From a bacterium (GTDB taxonomy: Bacteria > Armatimonadota > JACIXR01): 64,000 nucleotides of DNA. Both the position numbers and the translations under genes were made by a program. Below are positions 1-8,979 of this stretch, one piece after another (the first letter of the stretch is position 1; the number at the start of each line of letters is the position of its first letter). The DNA lies in the NCBI GenBank assembly GCA_014360495.1, contig JACIXR010000002.1, positions 124,001 to 188,000 on the forward strand, in the 5' to 3' direction. Under the pieces are notes generated by a model. That model made no database searches. It saw only the letters and a list, made by a program, of their open reading frames with translations, and had not been told where the DNA came from.

Positions 1-1983
1 TTGGGGATGGATGAGGAAGTGGTAATAGGTGGACTCCTCCACGATGTTCTTGAAGATGGAAAGAATATAGACCTACCTTTCATAAAATCAAATTTCGGTG
101 AAGATGTAGCTGAGTTAGTGGATGGAGTGACGAAGCTTTCCCACACGGAGCGGGAGTATTTTAAGGAGGAAAGAGAACAAGCGGAGAATATCAGAAAGTT
201 GCTATTGGCGATGGCGAAGGATATAAGGGTGATATTCATAAAGCTTGCTGATAGATTACATAATATGCAAACCCTTTATGCCTTGCCTGAGGGGAGAAGG
301 AAGAAAATGGCTTTGGAAACGATGCAGATATTCGCTCCCCTTGCCAACAGGTTAGGAATTTGGGAATTCAAATGGAGGCTTGAGGACTTAGCCTTCCAAT
401 ACCTTTACCCGAAGGAATTTGAGGATTTAAAAAGAAATTTGGAGAAGATCAGGAGAAATAGAGAGGCTGAAGTAGAGGAGGCAGCCAGGATATTAAGGGA
501 AAAACTGGCGAAGGAGAACATAGATGCTACAGTCTATGGGAGAGCAAAGCATCTTTGGAGCATTTATAATAAACTCAAAAGGGACAACATCTCCTTGGAA
601 GAAGTCTATGATTTGGTAGCTTTAAGAGTGATAGTCTATACTAAGGAGCAATGCTACATTGCCCTAAGCATTGTCCACGACACCTGGACGCCTATCCCCG
701 GGATGTTCACGGATTTCATTGCCTCTCCCAAGCCAAATGGTTATCGCTCCCTACATACCAAAGTAATAGGTCCGAGGGGAAAACCTTTAGAGGTGCAGAT
801 TAGGACTTGGGATATGCATAGGGAAGCAGAGTTCGGTTTAGCCGCTCATTGGCACTATAAAGAAGATGCCAAGGACGACAAATATTTCCTAGAGCGAATT
901 CGCCAACTCAGAAACCAGATTTTCAAGTGGCAAACCGATTATGGGGACCCCGCTGAATTTTTCCGTTCCGTTATTGAGGACCTATTTGCCGACAGGGTCT
1001 TCGTCTTCTCACCTAAAGGTGATGTGTTCGACCTTCCTGTTGGCTCCACGCCAGTTGACTTCGCCTATCTGATCCACTCGGAAATCGGAAATAAATGTGT
1101 GGGCGCAAAGGTCAATGGGAAAATCGTTCCCTTGGATTATATCCTCCAAACAGGAGATAAAGTGGAAATCCTCACAAAATCCTCCGCCCATCCTTCTTTG
1201 GAATGGCTGAGATTCGTTAAAACTCCTCATGCTAAAAGCTGTATAAAGCGATATTTCCGCCAAAGACATAAGGAAGAATTGATAGAAAAAGGGAAAGCAC
1301 TCCTTTTGAATGAGCTTTCAGAATTGGGTTATTTACCACCTGAATTCTCTTGGGAGAAGGAATTGGAGGAGATGGCTCCCCGACTGGGCTTTGCTTCTTC
1401 CAATGACCTTTTAGCTTCTTTAGGCTATGGTTCCTCCTCCGTTTCCCAGGTTATAGAAAAAATAAAGAAAAAATATCCTCCTCCCACTCCCACGATATCC
1501 GAGAGACCGCAAGTAAGCGTTAGTCTCCCAGAGGTGGGAGTTGATGGGATAATGATAAAGAGGGCGAGATGCTGCTTCCCCTTGCCGGGAGAGGAGGTTG
1601 TAGGATTCATCACAAGAGGAAAGGGAATAGTTGTCCATCGCGCTGATTGCCCAAATATGGAAAACCTACCTTCTTCCGAGAGGGAGAGATTGGTGAAACT
1701 TCAATGGGGAAGGTCGGAGAAGGCGATACCTGTAGCGATTCAAATAGAGGCAATTGATAGAATCGGATTGCTATCCGATATAAGCGCGATCATAAGCAGC
1801 GAGGGAGTGAATATAAGTTCCTTAAAAGTAAAAACGAGGAGTGATAGAACCGCTACGATAAACGCTCTCATAGATATACACGATATCCAACATCTAAATA
1901 AAGTTTTGGAGAAGATAAGCAAATTGAGCGATGTTATGGATGTATATCGTATAGGGACAATGAAAAAAGCGAGAAACCGATGA
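1..1983 (+). CDS. rel: RelA/SpoT-type (p)ppGpp synthetase/hydrolase, 5'-truncated by window edge
   Basis: Makes and degrades the alarmone (p)ppGpp in the stringent response. The reading frame is open to base 1 and begins inside the HD hydrolase domain, so perhaps 50-70 N-terminal residues lie outside the window. In window numbering, HD-domain motifs are LLHDVLED (12-19) and DRLHNMQTL (84-92). The synthetase signature GYRSLHTKV (247-255) is followed by EVQIRTWDMHREAEFG. A TGS domain begins at DRVFVF (331), a Cys-rich zinc-finger-like segment (RARCCFPLPGEEVVGF) lies near 525, and a C-terminal ACT domain covers about 580-655. Intact motifs in both catalytic halves suggest a bifunctional Rel enzyme, although the N-terminal half of the HD site cannot be seen. 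The stop overlaps the dtd start by 4 bases, a rel-dtd pairing common in bacteria. Confidence 0.95.
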   Translation: MGMDEEVVIGGLLHDVLEDGKNIDLPFIKSNFGEDVAELVDGVTKLSHTEREYFKEEREQAENIRKLLLAMAKDIRVIFIKLADRLHNMQTLYALPEGRRKKMALETMQIFAPLANRLGIWEFKWRLEDLAFQYLYPKEFEDLKRNLEKIRRNREAEVEEAARILREKLAKENIDATVYGRAKHLWSIYNKLKRDNISLEEVYDLVALRVIVYTKEQCYIALSIVHDTWTPIPGMFTDFIASPKPNGYRSLHTKVIGPRGKPLEVQIRTWDMHREAEFGLAAHWHYKEDAKDDKYFLERIRQLRNQIFKWQTDYGDPAEFFRSVIEDLFADRVFVFSPKGDVFDLPVGSTPVDFAYLIHSEIGNKCVGAKVNGKIVPLDYILQTGDKVEILTKSSAHPSLEWLRFVKTPHAKSCIKRYFRQRHKEELIEKGKALLLNELSELGYLPPEFSWEKELEEMAPRLGFASSNDLLASLGYGSSSVSQVIEKIKKKYPPPTPTISERPQVSVSLPEVGVDGIMIKRARCCFPLPGEEVVGFITRGKGIVVHRADCPNMENLPSSERERLVKLQWGRSEKAIPVAIQIEAIDRIGLLSDISAIISSEGVNISSLKVKTRSDRTATINALIDIHDIQHLNKVLEKISKLSDVMDVYRIGTMKKARNR

Positions 1984-2429
1984 GAGCAGTGATTCAACGG
2001 GTTGATTCAGCGAGCGTTTTCGTTGAGGGAGAGTTAGTTTCCTCCATAGGGAAGGGGTTGTTGGTTCTCCTCGGAGTAGAGAAGGGAGACAGCGAGAAGG
2101 ATGCTGAATATGTGGTGGATAAAATAGTAAATCTTCGCATTTTTGAAGATGAAAGTGGGAAAATGAATCTTTCCGTCAGAGATATTGGAGGGGAGGTGCT
2201 TCTCGTTTCCCAATTCACACTCCTCGCCTCAACGAGACGAGGGAGGCGTCCCGATTTCACAATGGCAGCCCCTCCCGAGGAAGCGGAGTGTCTTTTCGCT
2301 CTCGCTGTCTCCTTATTCCAAAATTACATCCCAACTAAAACGGGAATCTTTGGTAGGAAAATGTTAATAAATCTCGTTAATAACGGACCTGTTACGATAA
2401 TTTTGGACAGCAGGGAGAAAAGGTGGTAA
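1980..2429 (+). CDS. dtd: D-aminoacyl-tRNA deacylase
   Basis: Hydrolyses D-amino acids mischarged on tRNA, and glycine from tRNA-Ala in this family, in the cytosol. The 149-aa length matches bacterial Dtd. Hallmark motifs are visible: MRAVIQRV at the N-terminus, SQFTLLASTRRGRRPDF around 77-93, and the Gly-cisPro motif NNGPVTIILDS near the C-terminus. The ATG start sits in the ATGA overlap with the rel stop, implying translational coupling. The stop overlaps the following TPR gene by 7 bases. Confidence 0.96.
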   Translation: MRAVIQRVDSASVFVEGELVSSIGKGLLVLLGVEKGDSEKDAEYVVDKIVNLRIFEDESGKMNLSVRDIGGEVLLVSQFTLLASTRRGRRPDFTMAAPPEEAECLFALAVSLFQNYIPTKTGIFGRKMLINLVNNGPVTIILDSREKRW

Positions 2430-3118
2430 ACTATAATTTAATGAGGAAAATAAACAAAAAAGAGCTCCTTCGCCTTATAAACAGGGGCGATTTAGCCCTA
2501 CTAGGCCAATTTGTATCCAAAGCCTTGCAGAAATATGAGGAAGCTGCTGAGCTTGACCCTTCCTCAGCGGAGGTTTATTTCAGTTTAGCGGAATTCTTTC
2601 GCTTCGTGGGGAAGTGGCAGGAAGCTGATAAATTCTACCGTTATGCGATAAAGCTTTCTCCCAACATTTTTTATAAGTTTCGGTTGGCTCTCTTATTGAG
2701 GGATATGGGTAAATTCATGGAATCCTCCCTTCTCTTAAAGGAAGTAGTTAAAGAACAACCTAACGAACCTTATCATCATTTCGCTCTTGGGGAAGTTTTA
2801 TGGGAAATGGGTTATATGGATGGGGTCCTATATCATTTAAAGAAGGCGGTTGAACTCGACCCCCTTGATGATTTTTACCATGCTTGGTTAGGGGTTGCAT
2901 ATGCCTCACTGGGAGAATTAGAAAACGCGGAAAAGGAGCTCAAAAGGGCACATCAGCTCAAGCCACAGAGCTTGGCATATATTTATATACTTGCCGAGAT
3001 TTACTCCCTCAGGGGGGAAGAAGAACTTGCCCAATCCTATTATAAAATTGTAAATAGAATTAGTGAATATGACATGTTTCTTCTCCAAAAATTCCGAAGG
3101 AAAATCTTGTTGAAATAG
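2423..3118 (+). CDS. TPR-repeat protein
   Basis: A 231-aa protein built of tetratricopeptide repeats. Recognisable repeat signatures include ALQKYEEAAELDPSSAEVYF, ADKFYRYAIKLSPN, LYHLKKAVELDPLDDFYHAW and AEKELKRAHQLKPQSLAYIY, spaced about 34 residues. There is no signal peptide or membrane segment, so it is probably a cytosolic scaffold; the partner is unknown. The start chosen is GTG 2423, with GGGAG about 7 nt upstream; ATG 2441 is an alternative with a weaker ribosome site. It overlaps dtd by 7 bases and precedes the phosphoglycerate mutase gene by 32 bases, so it is probably in the same operon. Confidence 0.8.
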   Translation: MVNYNLMRKINKKELLRLINRGDLALLGQFVSKALQKYEEAAELDPSSAEVYFSLAEFFRFVGKWQEADKFYRYAIKLSPNIFYKFRLALLLRDMGKFMESSLLLKEVVKEQPNEPYHHFALGEVLWEMGYMDGVLYHLKKAVELDPLDDFYHAWLGVAYASLGELENAEKELKRAHQLKPQSLAYIYILAEIYSLRGEEELAQSYYKIVNRISEYDMFLLQKFRRKILLK

Positions 3119-3150
3119 ATTTTCTTTCTAAAAGAAAGGAGGCGTTCGTT

Positions 3151-4392
3151 TTGGCAAAGAAAGCTCTTCTCATAGTTGGAGATGGCATGGCTGATAGACC
3201 GGTGAAGGAATTGGGCGGCTTTACGCCGTTGGAAATCGCCCGTAAACCTTTTATGTCAAGACTGGCAAAAGAGGGAGAATGTGGCATTATGGACCCAATT
3301 GCCCCTGGCATTAGGGCTGGCTCGGATACAGCTCACCTCGCCTTGCTCGGCTATGACCCCTATCAATACTACACCGGAAGAGGAGCATTTGAGGCAGCGG
3401 GCATTGGACTGGAAGTGGAAAAGGGAGATATCTGCTTCCGCTGTAATTTCGCAACAGTTGATGAGGATACCTTAGTCGTGATTGATAGAAGGGCGGGAAG
3501 GATAAGGGAAGGAACCCATTTGCTTGCTCAAGCGCTTGATGGTATGGAGATAGACGGAGTGAAAGTGCTCTTCAAGGAATCTGTTGAGCATAGGGCAGGT
3601 CTTGTGTTAAGAGGGGAAGGTTTGGGGCATAATGTTTCCGATGCCGACCCTCATAAGGAAGGCGAGAAAGTGCATACGGTTGAACCATTGGAACCAGATG
3701 ATATCCCATCACAAAAAACCGCTAAGATTGTAAACGAATTCGTTAGGCGTTCATTTGAAATATTAAGGAACCACCCGGTAAATGTTGAAAGGAAAAAACA
3801 GGGACTTCCTCCCGCAAACATCGTCCTCCCAAGGGGAGCAGGAACAGCTCCTCATATACCCTCTTTCCAGGCAAGATATGGATTAACCGGCGCTTGCATC
3901 GTTGAAGTGGGCTTGCTGAAGGGGGTTGGGCGTTATTTGAAGATGGATGTGATAGATGTGGAAGGAGCAACTGGCTCCTTGGATACAGATGAACAAGCGA
4001 TAGCAAGAGCGGTTATCTCGGCTTTAAATGACCACGATTTCATTCTCTGCAATGTTAAAGCTCCCGATGTCGCGGGACACGATGGTGAACCATACAAAAA
4101 GGTTGAAGCAGTGGAGAAAATAGATAGGATGCTTGGCACCATTCTTTCCCAAATTACTCCAGAGGAAGTGGTAATAGTCCTCACCGCTGACCATTCAACG
4201 CCCGTCAGCGTGAAGGACCACTCCGGTGACCCCGTCCCGATAGTTATTTGGGGCGATGGAGTGAGAACCGATGATGTTGATTGTTTCGGGGAGCGTCCCT
4301 GTGCTCGTGGTGGCTTGGGGCGGATAAAAGGGTTTGATATTATGAACATCTTGACGAATCTCCTCTCCGTTCAGGAGAAGTTCGGAGCATAA
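3151..4392 (+). CDS. apgM: 2,3-bisphosphoglycerate-independent phosphoglycerate mutase, archaeal (ApgM) type
   Basis: Interconverts 3- and 2-phosphoglycerate in glycolysis and gluconeogenesis. The 413-aa length and alkaline-phosphatase-like fold match the ApgM family rather than the roughly 510-aa GpmI. Metal-binding N-terminus LLIVGDGMADRP; the probable phosphorylated serine is in RAGSDTAHLALLGYDP (about 59-74). C-terminal metal ligands are in KAPDVAGHDGEP and LTADHSTPVSVKDHSGDPVP. The start is TTG 3151 with a strong AAAGGAGG at 3136-3143. A 6-7-bp inverted repeat (CTTTCT / AGAAAG) overlaps that ribosome site and might partly occlude it. The stop overlaps trmI by one base (TAATG). Confidence 0.93.
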   Translation: MAKKALLIVGDGMADRPVKELGGFTPLEIARKPFMSRLAKEGECGIMDPIAPGIRAGSDTAHLALLGYDPYQYYTGRGAFEAAGIGLEVEKGDICFRCNFATVDEDTLVVIDRRAGRIREGTHLLAQALDGMEIDGVKVLFKESVEHRAGLVLRGEGLGHNVSDADPHKEGEKVHTVEPLEPDDIPSQKTAKIVNEFVRRSFEILRNHPVNVERKKQGLPPANIVLPRGAGTAPHIPSFQARYGLTGACIVEVGLLKGVGRYLKMDVIDVEGATGSLDTDEQAIARAVISALNDHDFILCNVKAPDVAGHDGEPYKKVEAVEKIDRMLGTILSQITPEEVVIVLTADHSTPVSVKDHSGDPVPIVIWGDGVRTDDVDCFGERPCARGGLGRIKGFDIMNILTNLLSVQEKFGA

Positions 4393-5162
4393 TGGATGAA
4401 TTCAGGGAAAACGAGTTAGCGGTCCTCTACGATAGCAGAGGGCGAAGGTATCTTATAACCCTTAAGGAGGGTGGTATGTTTCATTATCACGGTGGAGTGG
4501 TAGCCCATAACGATATAATCGGCAAAGGGGAAGGGCAGGAGATATCATCTTCCCTGGGAAACAAATTGCTCGTCTTTCGTCCCACATTGGAAGAGTATAT
4601 TCTGGAGATGCCACGAGGCGCACAAGTTATGTATGCTAAGGATTGCGCCCTCATATCTGCTTACGCCGATATCAAGCCATCCGATAGAATAGTGGAAGCG
4701 GGAACGGGCTCAGGAGCTCTCACTCTTTTCCTCTGCCGGCAAGCGAACCAGGGAATCGTTTATACTTATGAGATAAGAGAGGATTTCGCTGAAATAGCTA
4801 GGAAAAATTTGGAAAGATGGGGCGTTAAAAATTTTGTTTTAAAGATAAAGGACATATCAAAGGGAATAGACGAAAAAAATGTGGATAAGGTCGTATTGGA
4901 CTTGCCCGAGCCTTGGATAGCTATAAAACCAGCGAAGGATGCATTACGAGCGGGAGGTTTTTTCGTTTCTTTTCTCCCCACTATACTACAAGTGCATCGC
5001 TTGGTTTTATCTCTAAAGGAAATCGGTGGTTTTTCTCACTTCAGGGTTGTGGAATCGCTTGTCCGCCCTTGGGTTATTGAAGAGAGAATAGCGAGACCGG
5101 AGTTAAGGATGGTAGCTCACACTGGATTCATAGTCATAGCAAGGCGTTTAGAAAGTGGGTAG
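4392..5162 (+). CDS. trmI: tRNA (adenine-58-N1)-methyltransferase TrmI
   Basis: SAM-dependent enzyme forming m1A58 in the T-loop of tRNA, a modification important for tRNA stability at high temperature. The 256-aa protein has the small N-terminal beta domain seen in TrmI and then a Rossmann methyltransferase. The SAM motif is VEAGTGSGALTLFL (about 97-110), with YTYEIREDF after it and the catalytic-region motif VVLDLPEPW near 176. The preceding MPRGAQVMYAKDCA segment is typical of TrmI. It starts within the TAATG overlap with apgM and ends the rightward gene run; the next gene is convergent. Confidence 0.92.
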   Translation: MDEFRENELAVLYDSRGRRYLITLKEGGMFHYHGGVVAHNDIIGKGEGQEISSSLGNKLLVFRPTLEEYILEMPRGAQVMYAKDCALISAYADIKPSDRIVEAGTGSGALTLFLCRQANQGIVYTYEIREDFAEIARKNLERWGVKNFVLKIKDISKGIDEKNVDKVVLDLPEPWIAIKPAKDALRAGGFFVSFLPTILQVHRLVLSLKEIGGFSHFRVVESLVRPWVIEERIARPELRMVAHTGFIVIARRLESG

Positions 5163-5184
5163 CAAGAAGTGATAAATTGAATTA

Positions 5185-7089
5185 TTATCCCCAAAAGTGG
5201 TAGATTCGCCAGTCAAGTAGTATACCCAAGATATTAGCTAAACTGCCCACAGTGAACTCGCCAAGTATCAAGCCGAAGAAGAAAGGCAAAGCTGTTCGGT
5301 ATCCCTTCAACCCCGTAGTTTTTAAGATGATGAATTTCGCCAGCCAAGCAATGAAAATGGGGAACCACATCAAATTCATACTCCAAGAGGATGACACAGC
5401 GTATCCAATTGGATGGCAAGGCCACCAGAAGAAAGTTGTCTTCATAAATATGAGGAAAAGGCAAACGGCGAAACCTACGCCCGTGAAGATAGCGCAGAGG
5501 TCGTCCCTTTTCGTGGGAGTCTCTATCCAAGAGGATAGCCTATTGTAGGGCTCCCAGCCAAACCACACTCGCATTTTCGCAGAGGTAATCCCAATCCTGT
5601 AGCATAGGTCTAATAACGCCCAAAAGGCAACGAGGGAGCCCAGGAAGCTTGCCAAAAGCATTATCCACATAAATTTCTTCGGGTTTATATCCAACCTCTC
5701 CGCTATCTTAAATCCTTCAATCTGGTGCGGCATCGGATGGGAACGATATGCCCTATTGAAGCCCCAGTAGAGATTGAGAACGGTTAGGTTTCTGGGGGAA
5801 ATGTTCTCCACTCCCCATATTCTGGTAATCATCTGGTCAGGTCCAGCAAAGTGGAGGTCATGGACGGGCGAGCCAAGTTCAGCCCTTATCCTTGCCACAG
5901 CTATTGAGAGTATGAAGAAGATTCCTAAGGCTGTAAGAGAGATACCCCAGCTCATACCCGCCCTCACGAAAAGATAGGAAGCCAAAGGAAAACCAATTAA
6001 TATGCCGATTATCGCGGTTCTGTAGGACATCGGCTCATCGGAATCGTCCAACTCCGATTTCATCCCCAGCGCCTTCTTGAACACTTCCTTCAAATAATGC
6101 CTCGCTACCCATATAACAAAGAAGGTAACCCCTATATACGCCCCCGCTGATTGGTCGTTTATGTAAGGCATGTCCGGCCTACCAACATGTAAATTAAAGG
6201 CAACACTGAATATCCTTTGGAATTTCCAATACCAATAAAAGAACCAACAGGAAAAGGAGAGGTCAACGGGAAGGAGGAACCCAAGCCCTATGATGCAGGG
6301 AAACAGAGCAAGTGGAGTCCAACCTATAGCGTTCCAAGGTGGAGTCGTAACGTATTGACCTAAGTCGTAATCCCTTATAGGTATGTGGGGAATGGCGGGG
6401 AAATTGGCGTTGATGTTGTTTATGATGTCCACTAAGGAAGCAATGGCAAATCCTATCCACATCAATCTCTGCTTGAAGAGTGTGAAGTTCTCATCCGTCA
6501 TAGCCAGTGGCAAAAGAATTATCGGGAAGGTAAGCCTCTCCCTTTCCGTCCATTGCTTGCGAAAGATTACGTTTATGCACATCATCAAGAAAATAAGGAC
6601 CATAAAGAAGCCGGTCCAGATGAGAATGACTGGAAGCCAAGCAAGGATATGTTCTTTTGTATAAAAGCTTGACCAACCCATAAAGTACCCTTCCAAGATG
6701 TTCTTATCCGATACCATCAGCCACTTCGGGAGATATTTAAAGAAGAGAGTCTCCCATTTGTTTTCCGGCGTTGCATACCAGAAGGGATGGGTAAGGCAAG
6801 CTATGAGAACTTGATACATATCATGCCCCACCATGCAGGAACCAAGCGCCAAGATGGTATAGATAACCATCAGCTCGCCCTGAGTGAACATATAACGCGG
6901 GGCAAATTTCTTTAGTAAGAAGTTGATGAGAAGAAGGAAGAGAAGAGTGAAAACGACATTGAAGAAGAGGGACATCGTGGTAGGATGACCTGTATAAGTT
7001 ACTTTTTCCATATAGGCAACCCACCAAGAATTGAGAGGCATCAAGAGGATAGCTATGAGAACCGCTCGGAAAGTTATCGCTCTCTTCAT
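5185..7089 (-). CDS. DUF6785/DUF6784-family polytopic membrane protein, copy A
   Basis: A 634-aa integral membrane protein with many hydrophobic helices (about 12). It begins MKRAITFRAVLIAILLMPLN and carries HPTTMSLFFNVVF and the conserved ARIRAELGSPVHDLHFAGP segment typical of this uncharacterised family. No enzymatic or transporter motif is recognised. It is almost the same as copy B (8976-10889): the central 1,069 bp show no differences, whereas residues about 500-575 differ (KMRVWFGW here, KVVGPATWFGW in B). Copy A follows the GH39-like gene by 69 bases, so it is the last gene of the B-GH39-A run. A transport role for the hydrolase products is inference from context. It is convergent with trmI. 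Confidence 0.85.
   Translation of the reverse strand: MKRAITFRAVLIAILLMPLNSWWVAYMEKVTYTGHPTTMSLFFNVVFTLLFLLLINFLLKKFAPRYMFTQGELMVIYTILALGSCMVGHDMYQVLIACLTHPFWYATPENKWETLFFKYLPKWLMVSDKNILEGYFMGWSSFYTKEHILAWLPVILIWTGFFMVLIFLMMCINVIFRKQWTERERLTFPIILLPLAMTDENFTLFKQRLMWIGFAIASLVDIINNINANFPAIPHIPIRDYDLGQYVTTPPWNAIGWTPLALFPCIIGLGFLLPVDLSFSCWFFYWYWKFQRIFSVAFNLHVGRPDMPYINDQSAGAYIGVTFFVIWVARHYLKEVFKKALGMKSELDDSDEPMSYRTAIIGILIGFPLASYLFVRAGMSWGISLTALGIFFILSIAVARIRAELGSPVHDLHFAGPDQMITRIWGVENISPRNLTVLNLYWGFNRAYRSHPMPHQIEGFKIAERLDINPKKFMWIMLLASFLGSLVAFWALLDLCYRIGITSAKMRVWFGWEPYNRLSSWIETPTKRDDLCAIFTGVGFAVCLFLIFMKTTFFWWPCHPIGYAVSSSWSMNLMWFPIFIAWLAKFIILKTTGLKGYRTALPFFFGLILGEFTVGSLANILGILLDWRIYHFWG
5867..6935. 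repeat. Direct repeat block, copy A (no differences from 9667-10735)
   Basis: I compared these 1,069 bases line by line with 9667-10735 at a constant offset of 3,800 and saw no difference, including synonymous positions. The flanks of the same genes do differ (for example 5768-5805 against 9568-9605, and 6936 onward). There are no inverted terminal repeats or transposase, so this is not an insertion sequence. Recent duplication followed by local divergence, or ongoing gene conversion, would explain the pattern. Confidence 0.9.
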
Positions 7090-7110
7090 AGGTTCTTAAA
7101 TCCTTTATTC

Positions 7111-7141
7111 TTCAATATATTTGAACAAGCTTCAAGGGAAA
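7111..7141 (-). pseudogene. Remnant of the 3' end of a sugar-isomerase gene, duplicated with copy A
   Basis: Read on the minus strand, this stretch aligns with the last eight codons (ending VEAWSKI-stop) of the isomerase gene just upstream of copy B. GAAGCTTGTTCAAATATATTG here matches GAAGCTTGGTCAAAAATATAG there, and the following spacer (GAATAAAG then CCTATGAAGAG) is also shared. It therefore appears that the segmental duplication carried the isomerase tail along. It is too short to be coding now. Confidence 0.45.
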
Positions 7142-7158
7142 TAAAATAAATAGCTCAC

Positions 7159-8979
7159 TTAGGTTTTTGGTGGTGCAATAAGCTCTAAGAGAGCAACGCT
7201 ATTCGGTAGGAGAAGCGTGTGGATTTCCCACCTATTGCGCTTGGGGATTTCCCCTTCATATGTGCATTCAAGCTTCCTTACCGAGGCATCATGGAAAAGA
7301 TTATTGTGCTTCGCATCTACGAGATATAGCCTGCTCTTCCCTCCCCAAAGATTCTTGGGCAGCGGGTTTATAATCAAGTTCACCCTGCGTGGGATACCAT
7401 AGCGCTCGGGGAAGTGGACAAGCATAATCGTCATTCTTCTTCCTTTATCGTCGGAGGAAGCTATTGCACATATATCTTCGTCTCCTCCTATAATCTCCAA
7501 TCTTTTCTTCTCCATCATCGCAAATAATTGGTAAACGAAAAATGAAGGCTTGGGAAGATTGTCTCCCATTAAAAGACTCCAGCTTCCCCTAAATCTATTA
7601 TCCCCATCCTTGACATAAAAGAAACATAAAACATCTATTCCCGCGGGAATCGCAGCCCTAATCACATTATTCGCTACCCAGGAAGCACCTATTTCGTTGT
7701 CTTGTGAGAAATCATGCCACCAAGCGTAGTTAAATTCCGTGATGAAGAACCCTTTAACCCTTCTTTTAACGGACGGATATTTGTTCAGCAATGCTTTAGT
7801 CTTTTCCACTTCTTCTATATATACTTTCGGCGGGTGGAAATATTCGTGCCAAGTAATGAAATCAAGGGGGAGATTCCTCTGGGCACAGAATCTAATCAAT
7901 CCTTCCATGAAGGTTTCGCCATTCACACAATAGGGTCTTTCAGGGGAATAATCCCAAGGTCCAGAAGCATTGCAAGGTCCACCTATTAAAGCTTGAGGGT
8001 CCGCCCTTTTAATTCCCCTCACAGAAGCTTCGTAGAGTTTGAGATAAGCCTCTAAATGACTTTCCCCTGGAGGCGGTTTAAGCCATCCCGCATTAGCCTC
8101 ATTCCAAACCTCCCAATATCTCACCCTTCTCCCTCTCTCAATACACCTTTTAGCAGCTCTATAGCACAAATCCTCCCATAGCTTGTAGCTTTTAGGTGCG
8201 CTGTGGCGGTCGGGGTCAGGGATAGCGTCAAAGGGGATGGGCATATATGAAAGGCATAAAATCGGTTCAGCCCCAATCTTATATATGAAATCCACCCGCC
8301 TATCTAAATCCGACCAATCATAGATTAGCTTTCCGTTTTCCTCCCTAACCACAGATGTCAAGACGTTGTCCATCCTGAAAAATCGCGGATGTAGGGGCAA
8401 AAGAGCTTCTGCTGTCTCGGGATTATAATCAGGCATACCACCACCCTGAGATAAACCCGCTAAAGGGCGTGGCAAATCTCCCTTAATTTTTCTTGGATTG
8501 ACATAAATATAGCAGGGCTTTTCCACCTTTTCTTTCCTAAGCACCTTCAGCTCGGCTTGGTCGAATCCCACCTCCTTCTCCCCTTCTACTGGTCCGAAAA
8601 CTTTGATTTCAACTAAATGCCTTTCCCCCGGAATTGCTTTCCTCGTTAGAAGTGCCGCCCCAGGGTGGTCGTTATCGTATCTTGATTGCAAATTGCCGTC
8701 AACATAAATCTCCCCTCCCTCGGAGGTGGAGATATAAAGAGCAACAGGACAGCCCTTAGTTTCCTTGCCTTCTATCCTCGCTGGGATGTTTATCCAAACC
8801 CTTAGCCATCCCTTTTCTCCTTCCTTCATTTTGAATTTAGCTCCAGGCTCAACATTTCTCCATCTCTCTTCCCCTTCCTTACGCCAGAGCCATGTGATTT
8901 CCCTTTGGGCATCAAAGACGAGGGGATTCAGGATGAGAAGGAGAAGAAAAAGTAGAAGGGAACCCGCTTTCCTTATCAT
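7159..8979 (-). CDS. Secreted GH39-like glycoside hydrolase
   Basis: A 606-aa exported protein with an N-terminal hydrophobic signal (residues 4-22). A beta-rich region with lectin-like character covers about 25-160, and a TIM barrel of the clan GH-A type follows. The likely acid/base is Glu294 in YWEVWNEANAGW, and the likely nucleophile is Glu415 in FFITEFNYAWW. The arrangement resembles GH39 beta-xylosidases and iduronidases, but substrate cannot be read from sequence. Its ATG overlaps the stop of DUF6785 copy B by 4 bases, so the two are translationally coupled. A second DUF6785 copy follows 69 bases downstream. Confidence 0.82.
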   Translation of the reverse strand: MIRKAGSLLLFLLLLILNPLVFDAQREITWLWRKEGEERWRNVEPGAKFKMKEGEKGWLRVWINIPARIEGKETKGCPVALYISTSEGGEIYVDGNLQSRYDNDHPGAALLTRKAIPGERHLVEIKVFGPVEGEKEVGFDQAELKVLRKEKVEKPCYIYVNPRKIKGDLPRPLAGLSQGGGMPDYNPETAEALLPLHPRFFRMDNVLTSVVREENGKLIYDWSDLDRRVDFIYKIGAEPILCLSYMPIPFDAIPDPDRHSAPKSYKLWEDLCYRAAKRCIERGRRVRYWEVWNEANAGWLKPPPGESHLEAYLKLYEASVRGIKRADPQALIGGPCNASGPWDYSPERPYCVNGETFMEGLIRFCAQRNLPLDFITWHEYFHPPKVYIEEVEKTKALLNKYPSVKRRVKGFFITEFNYAWWHDFSQDNEIGASWVANNVIRAAIPAGIDVLCFFYVKDGDNRFRGSWSLLMGDNLPKPSFFVYQLFAMMEKKRLEIIGGDEDICAIASSDDKGRRMTIMLVHFPERYGIPRRVNLIINPLPKNLWGGKSRLYLVDAKHNNLFHDASVRKLECTYEGEIPKRNRWEIHTLLLPNSVALLELIAPPKT

